DNA of 49,986 nucleotides. Source: Candidatus Gastranaerophilales bacterium. GTDB taxonomy: Bacteria; Cyanobacteriota; Vampirovibrionia; Gastranaerophilales; Gastranaerophilaceae. The position numbers were made by a program, and so were the translations under genes. The DNA lies in NCBI GenBank assembly GCA_944326615.1, contig CALVEO010000008.1:1-49986 (forward strand). The letters run 5' to 3'. The notes below the pieces were generated by a model. The model made no database searches. It was given only the letters and a program-made list of their open reading frames with translations, and was not told the origin of the DNA. This document shows, piece by piece, positions 1 through 8,197 of the stretch; the first letter of the stretch is position 1; the number at the start of each line of letters is the position of its first letter.

Positions 1-77
1 ACTTTTATTACGGTTTTGTTCTTTTATTTCTTTAATTTTTTATTATATTTTGTTAAGTTTTCGTTACATTTAATAAA

Positions 78-103
78 TCAGACACCTTTCAAAAGGTGTC
101 TGA
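78..103 (-). terminator. Rho-independent terminator after the synthase gene
   Basis: A perfect 11-bp inverted repeat (tcagacacctt / aaggtgtctga) with a 4-nt loop lies 30 bp beyond the stop of the minus-strand gene at 133-1443. Read on the minus strand it is followed by a T/A-rich tail. Confidence 0.75.
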
Positions 104-132
104 TTGCTTGCTATTACTGAATTTTGGTTTAT

Positions 133-1443
133 TTAAATAATCCTGTGAGGTTTCGTCAGAAGATGTGCATCGACCCGTTCTTTTATTGCTCCCTGCGGTT
201 CATAATATGGTGATACTGTCATTATTTTAGCTGCAATATCAGGATAATAATATATAAACCTTAATTCGCTTGATGTAAGCGGTTTTTGTGTATGTACATT
301 TGCATAGCGGACAAGTTCAAGAATATTCCGCGCTTCATGTTCATCTTTAAATTCAAGTTCAAGATTATCATAAACGTTTCTAAATCCTTTAATACCGCCG
401 TATTCACCTGTTGTAATCATTCTGCCTGTTTCAATAATTTCAGGCTCGCCTCTTCCGAGTTCTTCAAAATCGTAGAGTTCATAATTCCTTCTGTCTTTTA
501 ATGCTCCGTCAGCATGAATTCCTGATTCATGGGCAAAAGCGTTATCACCTACCGCAGGCTGGTTCATAGGAATCGGGACTCCAAAGGCGTAAGATGTATA
601 TTTCGCAAGTTTCCATGATTTACTCAAGTCAATGTTCGGGTCTATGTGGTATCTTTGTTTAAATCCTGCGGATTTAAGAATGGCAAGCAAACAGGAGACA
701 AGATCAGCGTTTCCTGCACGTTCTCCCATACCGTTTATTGCTGTATTGATGTAAGCATCTACTCCTGCATCAATAGCTGCTCTTGCTCCCATAACGGAAC
801 ATGCAACAGCCATGCCGAGATCATTGTGAAAATGAAGTTCTATTGGCATTTGAGTCTCTTTTGCAATTTGATAAATTCTTTCATAAGTTGTCTGCGGGTC
901 TTCATAGCCCAGAGTGTCGCAGTATCTAAATCTTCTTGCACCGCATTTTTGTGCTTCACATGCATATTTTATAAGAAATTCAATATTGCTTCTTGATGCG
1001 TCTTCTGCGTTAACTCCTACATCTTCTGCACCAAGTGAAATTGCGCATTCAACAGCCTCGCAGGTCATATTTATAATATCCTGTGGAGTTTTTTTGCCGA
1101 GATATTTGCCGTTAATCATTTGTTCTGAGGTCGATTGCGAAAGATTTATGTTTTTTAATCTGGGAACATTTTTAAATGAAAGTTCAACATCTGATGTAAT
1201 TCCCCTCATCCAGCCTGAAAGTTTTGTCCTTGAAATAACTCCTCTATCGACAAGTTCGAGATTTCCGTTAAGATAATTTATCTCATGTGTTGTTGCCGGA
1301 AAACCGAATTCTGACTGTGTTATCCCCATATCATCCAGCATTAGGTTTATAATTGTTTTTTGCAGCTTTGCAAGTCCAAGCCTGGATGTTTGAACGCCGT
1401 CTCTGTTTGTAACATCGACAAAATAAATTTTGTTTTCTTTCAT
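133..1443 (-). CDS. Homocitrate/2-isopropylmalate synthase family enzyme (possibly Re-citrate synthase)
   Basis: This 436-residue protein belongs to the DRE-TIM metallolyase (HMGL-like) family, which condenses acetyl-CoA with a 2-oxoacid. Visible landmarks are the N-terminal motif VTNRDGVQTS (residues 11-20), where most 2-isopropylmalate synthases have LRDGxQ, the metal-binding HFHNDLG near residue 205, and NGMGERAGN near residue 236. There is no C-terminal LeuA regulatory domain, so length and architecture fit homocitrate synthase (NifV/LYS20-like) or the clostridial Re-citrate synthase. The NRDGVQTS variant leans towards Re-citrate synthase, but the sequence alone does not settle the substrate. 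An AAGGGGAAA ribosome-binding site precedes the ATG. The gene is monocistronic, with a terminator immediately downstream. Confidence 0.8.
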   Translation of the reverse strand: MKENKIYFVDVTNRDGVQTSRLGLAKLQKTIINLMLDDMGITQSEFGFPATTHEINYLNGNLELVDRGVISRTKLSGWMRGITSDVELSFKNVPRLKNINLSQSTSEQMINGKYLGKKTPQDIINMTCEAVECAISLGAEDVGVNAEDASRSNIEFLIKYACEAQKCGARRFRYCDTLGYEDPQTTYERIYQIAKETQMPIELHFHNDLGMAVACSVMGARAAIDAGVDAYINTAINGMGERAGNADLVSCLLAILKSAGFKQRYHIDPNIDLSKSWKLAKYTSYAFGVPIPMNQPAVGDNAFAHESGIHADGALKDRRNYELYDFEELGRGEPEIIETGRMITTGEYGGIKGFRNVYDNLELEFKDEHEARNILELVRYANVHTQKPLTSSELRFIYYYPDIAAKIMTVSPYYEPQGAIKERVDAHLLTKPHRII

Positions 1444-1515
1444 TTTTTCCCCTTAAAATTTTTGATACGCTTTATAAATAACTTGCATTTTTCAGCCATA
1501 TTATTTACAATGTAT

Positions 1516-1546
1516 ATAGTATGGAACTATTTATCGGTTCTGTCAA
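1516..1546 (-). promoter_or_regulatory. Candidate sigma70 promoter for the 133-1443 gene
   Basis: On the minus strand TTGACA (1541-1546) is followed after 19 nt by TACTAT (1516-1521). The spacing is longer than ideal. The region also serves the divergent TPR gene, which has TACAAT at 1556-1561 close to its ATG. Confidence 0.4.
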
Positions 1547-1570
1547 GAATCTTTATACAATATTAATATT

Positions 1571-3163
1571 ATGGCTGATACAAAACAATTAGAAAAGAAA
1601 ATAAATAAAGAATATAAAACAGGAAATGTGAAAAATGCTATAGAGCTTTGCCAGATTGGTCTGCAAGATGATCCTACAAATGCAGATTTACATGTAAGGC
1701 TCGGCGATTTGTATCTTGCCTGGCATCTTGATATATATAATTCATGCCAGTATATTGATGAAGCAATTACGGAATATCAAAGGGCTCTTGAAACTTATAT
1801 TGATTCTGCAGAAATTTATTTTAAAATAGGGCAGGCGCATTATTTCAAAGGCGATCTTGATAAAGCAATTAATTATTTTGATACTGCTGTTTCTAAAAAT
1901 CCGAAATTAGGCAAAGCGTATTATCTTTTAGCAGAAACATATACTAAAAAGGCAAGGTTTCTTGATGCGGCAATGAATGCTAAAAAAGCTATTAAGGCCA
2001 TGCCTTTTGCAAATTCTTGCGCTCATTTTCTTCTATCAAATCTTTATAACGTATCTTCTGCAAGAAGTTTTAAAAATTATGTTCTTTCAAAATATGAATT
2101 TATTTTATCTGTTTTGACTCTGCCTTTTGATAGGATTGCGCTTGGAAATGTTAGAAGAATGTTCTCTTATGCAAGATTTTTCCCGGTTTTATTAAAAGGT
2201 ACTTATCTTGTTCAAACAAACAGATTGAGCGAAGCTATTGAAATTTACAATGAAGCTGTTGAGAAGGCTCCTGGTTTTGTGCCTCTTTATTGCCTTCTTG
2301 GAGATATTTACAGATCTCTTGGGCAGTTTGATGACGCTATAACTGAATATAAAATGGCTATATGGCTTGACAGTTTAAATATACCTGCATACAGGCATTT
2401 ATGTCAGGCTTATGAAGAACAGGGAGATTATGACAGTGCTGTTGAAATTTATGAAAAGTTAATTCAAATTATGCCTAATATGCCTGATGTGCATTCAAAT
2501 CTTGCTAACATTTTGTATGTAAAAGGTGATATTGATGGTGCAATTTCTCATTTTCAGACTGCTGTTACATTAAATCCCAGAAAGCAATGGACAAGTATTA
2601 TCAACCAAACTTTAGGTTTTGTTTATCAGGAATCAAAGCAGGATCTTGATGCTGCTATAAGTTCTTATCAAAGCGCCTATCTGCTTACACCTAAAGATAT
2701 TGATATTTATGTAAATCTTGGCAGTGCCTTCTATGACAAAGAAGATATTGCCAATGCTTTGCAGGTATATAGAAACGCTCTTGATTTAGATCCTGAAAAT
2801 GCAAAAATTCATTGTAATCTCGGATTTTTGTACTGGGGTAAAGGCGATATAGATGAAGCTTTGAAAGAATATGGACTTGCAATCAAATACGACCCTAATT
2901 ATGATATTGCATACAACAATATGGGTGTAATTTATCTTGACGATTTAGGCAGAGTAAAACAGGCAATAGATTTATTTAAAAAATCTGTTGAGTGTAATCC
3001 AAATTATGCTCTTGCACATTTTAATCTTGCCCGCGCAATTGCAATTACAGGGGATAAAATTGAGGCTGCAAAACTTTATCAGGTTGCGCAGGATATTAAT
3101 AAAATTACTAATGAAATAGATCCTCAGGATATTCTGGATAAGATTAACGGGCTGTTTGAGTAA
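1571..3163 (+). CDS. Tetratricopeptide-repeat protein
   Basis: The 530-residue protein is almost entirely TPR repeats. Typical helices such as AEIYFKIGQAHYFKGDLDKA (near residue 80) and the run GSAFYDKEDIANALQVYRNA, LGFLYWGKGDIDEALKEY and MGVIYLDDLGRVKQAIDLF towards the C-terminus give roughly ten units, with an irregular helical stretch near 160-210. No signal peptide or membrane segment is seen, so a cytoplasmic scaffold is likely; the partner is unknown. The start has no Shine-Dalgarno; a TACAAT hexamer ends 9 nt before the ATG, so the transcript may be nearly leaderless. It converges on the 3178-3915 gene with only 14 bp between stops. Confidence 0.85.
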   Translation: MADTKQLEKKINKEYKTGNVKNAIELCQIGLQDDPTNADLHVRLGDLYLAWHLDIYNSCQYIDEAITEYQRALETYIDSAEIYFKIGQAHYFKGDLDKAINYFDTAVSKNPKLGKAYYLLAETYTKKARFLDAAMNAKKAIKAMPFANSCAHFLLSNLYNVSSARSFKNYVLSKYEFILSVLTLPFDRIALGNVRRMFSYARFFPVLLKGTYLVQTNRLSEAIEIYNEAVEKAPGFVPLYCLLGDIYRSLGQFDDAITEYKMAIWLDSLNIPAYRHLCQAYEEQGDYDSAVEIYEKLIQIMPNMPDVHSNLANILYVKGDIDGAISHFQTAVTLNPRKQWTSIINQTLGFVYQESKQDLDAAISSYQSAYLLTPKDIDIYVNLGSAFYDKEDIANALQVYRNALDLDPENAKIHCNLGFLYWGKGDIDEALKEYGLAIKYDPNYDIAYNNMGVIYLDDLGRVKQAIDLFKKSVECNPNYALAHFNLARAIAITGDKIEAAKLYQVAQDINKITNEIDPQDILDKINGLFE

Positions 3164-3177
3164 TTTTTAAATTATAA

Positions 3178-3915
3178 TTATTTATATATTTTATTTCCTA
3201 TCTGCACCTGTTTGACGTACATATCTTCGCAGGCACCAGAGCCTCTGCTTGTCGGGTCGGTATCGGTTCTTGACATGCTTGTTCTTGCTACAAGCTCGCT
3301 TTTGTCTGTATAGATGTCTACCAGATAACCGTCAAGTTTTACTATATCATTTTTCTTAATCCTTAAAAGTCCGCCCATGACATTATAATTTGCAGGAATT
3401 AGATGTGTATGTGATATGTGCGAGCTTACGTATCCTAAAGTCCATGGAGTGTTATGCGGCGGCTTTGATCTCCATTCAAGCTGTCTTGCCTGTCCAAGTG
3501 TTTTATGGGACTTGAATTTCCAGTGTTTGTAGAGTTCTTTTCTGTCATTTGCAAGATCACCCCATACTATTCCCAAATCCATAAGACATATATCATCAAA
3601 TTGGTTACGCATAATATCTCTGAACCAGAAATTAGTATTTTTTGTTACAACCATTCCGGAGATAGAATAATGCGCTTGCGGCTGTAGTGCATAAATATCT
3701 TTTTCTCCGTATGCTTTTATGTATTTTGCATTTGTGATATTTATTTGAACCGGATCATTTACTGTAATAATTTGCGAACCTTCAAGCGACGAAATTTTGG
3801 GAAACGCATATTTTAGCCGGAATAAAACATCTCCAAGCATGGAATTCAACAGCATTAATAGAAATAATATTAAACACCCTTTACAAAAATATTCAAAAAT
3901 TTTAACAAAATCCAT
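3178..3915 (-). CDS. Membrane-anchored protein of unknown function
   Basis: The 245-residue protein has one hydrophobic segment at residues 10-30 (GCLILFLLMLLNSMLGDVLF) and an outward-facing remainder. The soluble part carries conserved-looking stretches: YSISGMVV, NFWFRDIMRNQFDDICLMDLGIVWGDL, a His-rich SHISHTHLIP near residue 165, VKLDGYLVDIY, and a C-terminal SRTDTDPTSRGSGACEDMYV. I do not recognise an enzymatic family. The ATG has a GAGG ribosome-binding site and lies 8 bp downstream of the histidine kinase stop, so the two are probably co-transcribed. Confidence 0.65.
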   Translation of the reverse strand: MDFVKIFEYFCKGCLILFLLMLLNSMLGDVLFRLKYAFPKISSLEGSQIITVNDPVQINITNAKYIKAYGEKDIYALQPQAHYSISGMVVTKNTNFWFRDIMRNQFDDICLMDLGIVWGDLANDRKELYKHWKFKSHKTLGQARQLEWRSKPPHNTPWTLGYVSSHISHTHLIPANYNVMGGLLRIKKNDIVKLDGYLVDIYTDKSELVARTSMSRTDTDPTSRGSGACEDMYVKQVQIGNKIYK

Positions 3916-3923
3916 TAATTCCT

Positions 3924-5699
3924 CTAAACCAAATTTTCACTGTTTTCACCGACTTTTATAATAGGCAGAATGATTCCAAATGTAGCTCCTTTACCAATTT
4001 CAGAGTCAACAAAAACTTTTCCGTTATGGTATTTTTCAATAGTTTGTTTTACAAGGTGAAGTCCGAGACCAGTGCCTTTAATAGTATGAATATTATTTTC
4101 TACTCTGTAAAATCTGTCAAAAATCTTTTTCTGATGCTCGGGAGCAATTCCGCATCCTTGATCAGAGACTGTTATGACAGCATTATCTCCGTCTTTTTTT
4201 AATACGACCTTGATTTGACCGTTATCAGGCGAATATTTTATTGCATTTGATAAAAGATTTGTTAATGCTCTTTCTATTCCATCATAATTAAATAAAAATT
4301 CCGGTATATTTTCTTCTTTATTAACCGAGATCGAAAGATTATGTTCTTTAGTCAATGCCTGAACCTGATTTACACAATTATCAACGACTTCATAGATACT
4401 GTTCAGGGATTTTTCCATTTCGGCGTTTGCTTCCATTCTTGAAAAATCCAGTATGTCATTTACCATTCTGTTAAGTCTTATGATTTCCTGATTAATGGTG
4501 CCTATAAATTCTTTTTGGGTTTCATAGTCAAATTCATTGCCGTAATTGTAAAGTGTATCAATATAGCTTCGCAAAACTGTAACAGGTGTTCTTAGTTCAT
4601 GAGACACATTTGAGATAAAAGTAGAACGCATCGCATCCATTTCAGCCTCTTTTGTCATATCAATAAGTACAATAATATAGCCTACATAATCTTTATTGCG
4701 CGTAAACATGGGTGAAATAATTGATTTAATAACGCGTTTGTCAACCTGAATATTAAATTCAAGAGGTTTATTTTCCATAACTTCAATTGGAGTATCTTTA
4801 AATTCTTCAATTTTGTCTTTAAAGCAGTAATTGCCTTCAGTATCAATGTAGTCCTGAATTTTTATATTCATCATTTGATTATCGTCAAGTTCAAGAAGTT
4901 TATGCGCATGATTGTTAATTAAAACAACATTGTCGTTGTTGTCGCAAACAACAACTCCGTTTGCAATGCTCATCAGCACAGCTTCCAGTTTGTTTCTTTC
5001 AAGTGTAAGCTGTTCAATATTCTGTTCTTCATAAAGATGCAGCCTGTTAGACATGTTGTTGAAAGAATTAAATAGTTCTTTAACCTCCGAACTTACATCT
5101 TTATCCTGAATTGTGTAACCGAATTCACCTGTAGAAATTTTTTGAACACCTTTATGCAAAATCCTTAATTCACGCGTAATGAGATAGGTGTTAATTAATA
5201 TTACAAATGCAAATACAACCCATGCTACTGTAAAGACAAATAGTAAAGATGCTCTCGTCGTTGATGAAATTTGATTTATGATATTTCCTGACAGCCCTAC
5301 AGTAACAGAACCAGCATTTTCCCCGTTTTCTGCAATCATAGGTGAACTTACGATTATATTTGGACTTTTAGGCTTAAAACTTCCTACACCTTTTGTTTTA
5401 TATAAAAGTTTGCCATCGGCGTTTCTAAATTCTATAAAAACAATATCACTATGGGATTCAACTATTTTATCTGCATGACTTTTTAGTATTCCCTGTGATG
5501 AATTTTTTGTAAGTCCTGCGCACTCGATTGCCAGCGTTTTTGAAACAATTTGTCCGAAGTTTTGATAACCTTCATTCAAATTTTTCTGAATATTAAAAAT
5601 TGCAAATACTGCTATTAAAACAATAAGAACAGTGCTTAGTATGAGACCTGAAATTATAAGTCTGTTCTGTGTTGTTAAGCTCACCTTTGTCTTATTCAT
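3924..5699 (-). CDS. Membrane sensor histidine kinase (PhoR/WalK type)
   Basis: About 591 residues from the chosen start. Order: TM1 (residues 12-36), an extracytoplasmic sensor of about 115 residues, TM2 (about 155-175), a HAMP linker (RELRILHKGVQKISTGEFGY), a PAS domain (MSIANGVVVCDNNDNVVLIN), HisKA with the phospho-acceptor in SNVSHELRTPV, and HATPase_c with N box (LTNLLSNAIKY), G1 (DQGCGIAP), F (FDRFYRVE) and G2 (KGTGLGLHLVK). All catalytic boxes look intact. No response-regulator gene is adjacent. Start choice: MNKTKVS at 5699 rather than the upstream MPGRF codon, because TATAAT lies 7 nt before it, implying a leaderless mRNA. Confidence 0.9.
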   Translation of the reverse strand: MNKTKVSLTTQNRLIISGLILSTVLIVLIAVFAIFNIQKNLNEGYQNFGQIVSKTLAIECAGLTKNSSQGILKSHADKIVESHSDIVFIEFRNADGKLLYKTKGVGSFKPKSPNIIVSSPMIAENGENAGSVTVGLSGNIINQISSTTRASLLFVFTVAWVVFAFVILINTYLITRELRILHKGVQKISTGEFGYTIQDKDVSSEVKELFNSFNNMSNRLHLYEEQNIEQLTLERNKLEAVLMSIANGVVVCDNNDNVVLINNHAHKLLELDDNQMMNIKIQDYIDTEGNYCFKDKIEEFKDTPIEVMENKPLEFNIQVDKRVIKSIISPMFTRNKDYVGYIIVLIDMTKEAEMDAMRSTFISNVSHELRTPVTVLRSYIDTLYNYGNEFDYETQKEFIGTINQEIIRLNRMVNDILDFSRMEANAEMEKSLNSIYEVVDNCVNQVQALTKEHNLSISVNKEENIPEFLFNYDGIERALTNLLSNAIKYSPDNGQIKVVLKKDGDNAVITVSDQGCGIAPEHQKKIFDRFYRVENNIHTIKGTGLGLHLVKQTIEKYHNGKVFVDSEIGKGATFGIILPIIKVGENSENLV

Positions 5700-5706
5700 A
5701 ACAATA

Positions 5707-5735
5707 ATTATAGCATTGTAAAATCTGCCGGGCAA
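5707..5735 (-). promoter_or_regulatory. Promoter of the histidine kinase gene, leaderless type
   Basis: On the minus strand TTGCCC (5730-5735), a 17-nt spacer and TATAAT (5707-5712) end 7 nt before the ATG at 5699. No Shine-Dalgarno fits between them. Confidence 0.6.
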
Positions 5736-5745
5736 GTAATATATA

Positions 5746-6771
5746 TCAAATTTTTAAAAGAGCTTTTTTTAATTGATAAAGTTTTTTTTCGGAAGTTCCT
5801 ATGCCGCACAGAAGCATTGTTGAAATTTCGTTTGTCTTTTCATCTTCTATGTTAAATCCGTCAAAAAGTTTTTCAGACAATTCATATCCAGTAAAACCTT
5901 CTTTTTTTATAAGGATTTTTGTAATGTCGTCTCCGCCAAAGTCTATATTTTTCACTGTTTTCTTTAAAGTTTCGATTTCTTCAATGAGAGTGTTAAGTTT
6001 TTTTCTTCCTCTGATAGAATTAAGAAAGTTAATATTAGCCTCAATTGAAGCTAAAAGCGGGTAAGAAGGCGATGTTGTATTAATCATTGAAAGTGCTTTT
6101 TCAGGGTTAATATCACAATTCACATGAAGCAGTGCTGTAGGATTTAGGCCTCCAGCGGTTTTATGCAGTGATTGAATTGTGAAATCGGCGATATTTACCG
6201 CACTTTGAGGAAGTTTATCTGAAAATGGGTATAGTGCGCCATGTGCTTCATCAACTATTAAATATGCACCGTTTTTTTCGCAAATCTTTTTTAGTTCTTT
6301 AATATCTGACACAATTCCTTCATAGGTTGGAGAAGTTACGATTACAGCTTTTACACCTTTGATATCTATTAAATCAGGGGTTGTTTTGTCAGGTATTCCC
6401 CAGTCCCCGGCAATTGGCAATTCGTAATAAACAGGTACACAGCCGGCAAGTCGTACAGCGTTTTCATGACAAGGATGAGCTTTTTTCCATATTAAGACTT
6501 TATCCCCTTGATTTGTGCATGACAAAACTGAAGCTATTATACCGCTTGTTGAGCCGTTTGTTAAAAAATAGGTATAATTTGTCTTATAAATTTTAGCTGC
6601 TCGTTTTTGGGCTTGCGAAAGTGCTTTCTGCGGATTATGTGCGTCAGTTTCCGATATATCGTATTTATAAAACTGCCTGAATTTGTTAAAAATAAAAAAT
6701 TTCTGCCCATGCGAAGGCGTTGTGAACAAATATTTTCTGTTTTGTTTTCTTAATAATTTTACAAGGCTCAT
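5746..6771 (-). CDS. Orn/Lys/Arg decarboxylase-family PLP protein, short form
   Basis: About 341 residues of the fold-type-I PLP major domain of Orn/Lys/Arg decarboxylases (SpeA2/YaaO-like). Seen: TNGSTSGIIASVLS near residue 74, which binds the cofactor phosphate; VIVTSPTYEGIVSD; the PLP aspartate in LIVDEAHGALYP; and the Schiff-base lysine in IQSLHKTAGGLNPTA. The protein is shorter than bacterial YaaO-type enzymes (about 480 residues), and its C-terminal domain is only about 100 residues, so the substrate cannot be assigned. The start is MSLVKLL (6771), preceded by a GAGAGGG ribosome-binding site lying inside the repeat-rich region. Confidence 0.75.
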   Translation of the reverse strand: MSLVKLLRKQNRKYLFTTPSHGQKFFIFNKFRQFYKYDISETDAHNPQKALSQAQKRAAKIYKTNYTYFLTNGSTSGIIASVLSCTNQGDKVLIWKKAHPCHENAVRLAGCVPVYYELPIAGDWGIPDKTTPDLIDIKGVKAVIVTSPTYEGIVSDIKELKKICEKNGAYLIVDEAHGALYPFSDKLPQSAVNIADFTIQSLHKTAGGLNPTALLHVNCDINPEKALSMINTTSPSYPLLASIEANINFLNSIRGRKKLNTLIEEIETLKKTVKNIDFGGDDITKILIKKEGFTGYELSEKLFDGFNIEDEKTNEISTMLLCGIGTSEKKLYQLKKALLKI

Positions 6772-7030
6772 TAAGACCCTCTCCCTCCCCCTCACCCGAG
6801 GGTATTGTTAACATTTCATTGGTCTGTATTGAAAGACTATTGTCCTCCCCCTGAGGGAGGACCGAAATCTTTGATTTCGAGGAGGGGTTGCAAAGAAAAG
6901 TTAACAAATTCTCTCCCGAGGGAGGGAATATATAATAATTCAACCATCTTGCTTTCATTTCGTTCTTCCATAACCAGCCCCTCTCTCTAACTCTCTCCCC
7001 AAAGGGGCGAGAGGATTTGATATAAGTTGT
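6772..7030. repeat. Polypyrimidine/polypurine hairpin repeats, non-coding
   Basis: This gene-free stretch is far more GC-rich than its surroundings and is made of short hairpins: cctccccctgagggagg (6843-6860), cgaaatctttgatttcg near 6863, ctctcccgagggaggg (6911-6926) and ctctccccaaaggggcgagag (6991-7012). Closely similar text recurs at 22846-22912. The apparent reading frames across it are by-products of the repeats. Confidence 0.7.
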
Positions 7031-7069
7031 ATTGTTTGTAATGATTAAATTTTATCATTCTGAGCAGGC

Positions 7070-7370
7070 ACAAATTCATGCAAACCTTATCGCGGTGGAA
7101 CAGCTACGCTCCTTCTTTAGTTTAGACTACACAAATTTATGCAAAACCTATGTTGCGGGTGGAGCGACTACGCTCCTTCTTTAGTTTAGACTGTACAAGT
7201 TTATGCAAAACCTATGTTGCGGGTGGAGCGACTACGCTCCTTCTTTAGTTTAGACTGTACAAGTTTATGCAAAATCTATGTTGCGAGTGGAGCGGCTACG
7301 CTCCTTCTTTAGTTTAGACTGTACAAGTTTATGCAAAATCTATGTTGCGAGTGGAGCGGCTACGCTCCCT
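7070..7370. repeat. Tandem array of five ~64-bp hairpin repeat units
   Basis: Five head-to-tail units begin at 7070, 7131, 7195, 7259 and 7323. Units 2-4 are exactly 64 bp, the first is 61 bp and diverged, and the last is cut off at 7370 against the stop codon of the PilZ gene. Each contains gttatgcaaaa-type text and a hairpin such as ggagcgactacgctcc followed by ttctttagtttagact. There are no unique spacers. Related single units occur at 34117-34173, 34348-34391 and 34403-34451. Confidence 0.9.
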
Positions 7371-7959
7371 ATTTGTTTTGGATTTCGATACTGCGCTTTG
7401 TACAAAATTGCGTTAATGTCATCTTATCTTTGCCCGAATTATATTCAAACTTGCCGGACACAGTGTACCCGCCATTTTCACGCTTTTCAATCCTTATAGG
7501 ATAGAAGCGGCATTGTACTGACTGTTCTTCAGACAGCGGAAGAACTATTGAATATTCCTTTTCAATATTAATATTTTCATTTGTTCTGAATTTCATACCG
7601 CCTGCAGAAATATCAAGTGTCGTAATTTGGTGTACACCTTCATCAAATGCAAGCTCCAGATCATAGACGTATTTTATACGTGTATATTGGCGTCTCTGTA
7701 AAAATCTGTGTTTTGCAGGGTTTGCTATTTTTACTCTTTTGCCTTCAATAGTTTCCGGATACGAATCAAAATACAAAGTTCCATGATTAGTTTGTGTATA
7801 AAACTCACAGTAATTATGGCGTAACATTCCTTCCGGTTCATAATCAAGTTCTATTGTAAAATATTTTGGTTCCACTTCTACAATTGTACCTTTGTTTGCA
7901 CATTTAAAATCTGATGGTACAACAGTAATTTTTCTGTCTTTTTCAATTAATTCTCTCAT
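7369..7959 (-). CDS. PilZ-domain cyclic-di-GMP-binding protein (YcgR-like)
   Basis: This 196-residue protein has an N-terminal beta domain (about 1-100), resembling the YcgR-N flagellar-brake domain, followed by a PilZ domain. PilZ marks are the arginine motif RRQYTRIKY (about 108-116) and DISAGGMKF (about 139-147), the canonical RxxxR and DxSxxG sites for c-di-GMP. The likely role is a c-di-GMP effector acting on motility, pili or secretion; the target is not evident here, though pseudopilin genes occur elsewhere in the window. The ATG has a GAGGATA ribosome-binding site and a TATAAT about 25 nt upstream. The last tandem-repeat unit abuts its stop codon. Confidence 0.85.
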   Translation of the reverse strand: MRELIEKDRKITVVPSDFKCANKGTIVEVEPKYFTIELDYEPEGMLRHNYCEFYTQTNHGTLYFDSYPETIEGKRVKIANPAKHRFLQRRQYTRIKYVYDLELAFDEGVHQITTLDISAGGMKFRTNENINIEKEYSIVLPLSEEQSVQCRFYPIRIEKRENGGYTVSGKFEYNSGKDKMTLTQFCTKRSIEIQNK

Positions 7960-8015
7960 AGTATCCTCTTTTCTTCCAATTATACTATATTACTAAAATT
8001 TTGTCGATATCTTAA

Positions 8016-8048
8016 CAAAAAAAAGCTCCCCTTATATAATGAGGAGCA
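8016..8048 (-). terminator. Second terminator downstream of secY
   Basis: On the minus strand gctcctc-attatataa-ggggagc is followed by eight T. It lies about 95 bp beyond the secY-proximal terminator, so a second transcript may end here. Confidence 0.65.
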
Positions 8049-8142
8049 AATACTGAGCAATCAGAAGAGTTGAGGATTTACATTTATATAATACAAATTT
8101 TTGTATGCTTAATCATTCAACGAAATATTAATTATTTGCACA

Positions 8143-8177
8143 AAAAAATAGTCCCTAGGTCTTAGGAACTATTTTTT
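8143..8177 (-). terminator. Terminator of the rpsE-secY operon
   Basis: An inverted repeat aaaaaatagt...actatttttt with an inner ccta/tagg pairing lies 20 bp after the secY stop, and on the minus strand it ends in a T run. Confidence 0.75.
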
Positions 8178-8197
8178 ATTATTAATTTTATGCAGTC

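Noticed and set aside
2691-2882. Small minus-strand frame in the TPR gene
   Set aside because: It is antisense to clear TPR coding sequence and has no start signal.
6686-6990. Reading frames on both strands across the 6.8-kb repeats
   Set aside because: They run through hairpin repeats, lack starts with ribosome-binding sites and overlap the real decarboxylase-family gene.
7070-7370. Possible CRISPR array
   Set aside because: The 64-bp units are contiguous and repeat over their whole length; there are no unique spacers and no cas genes.
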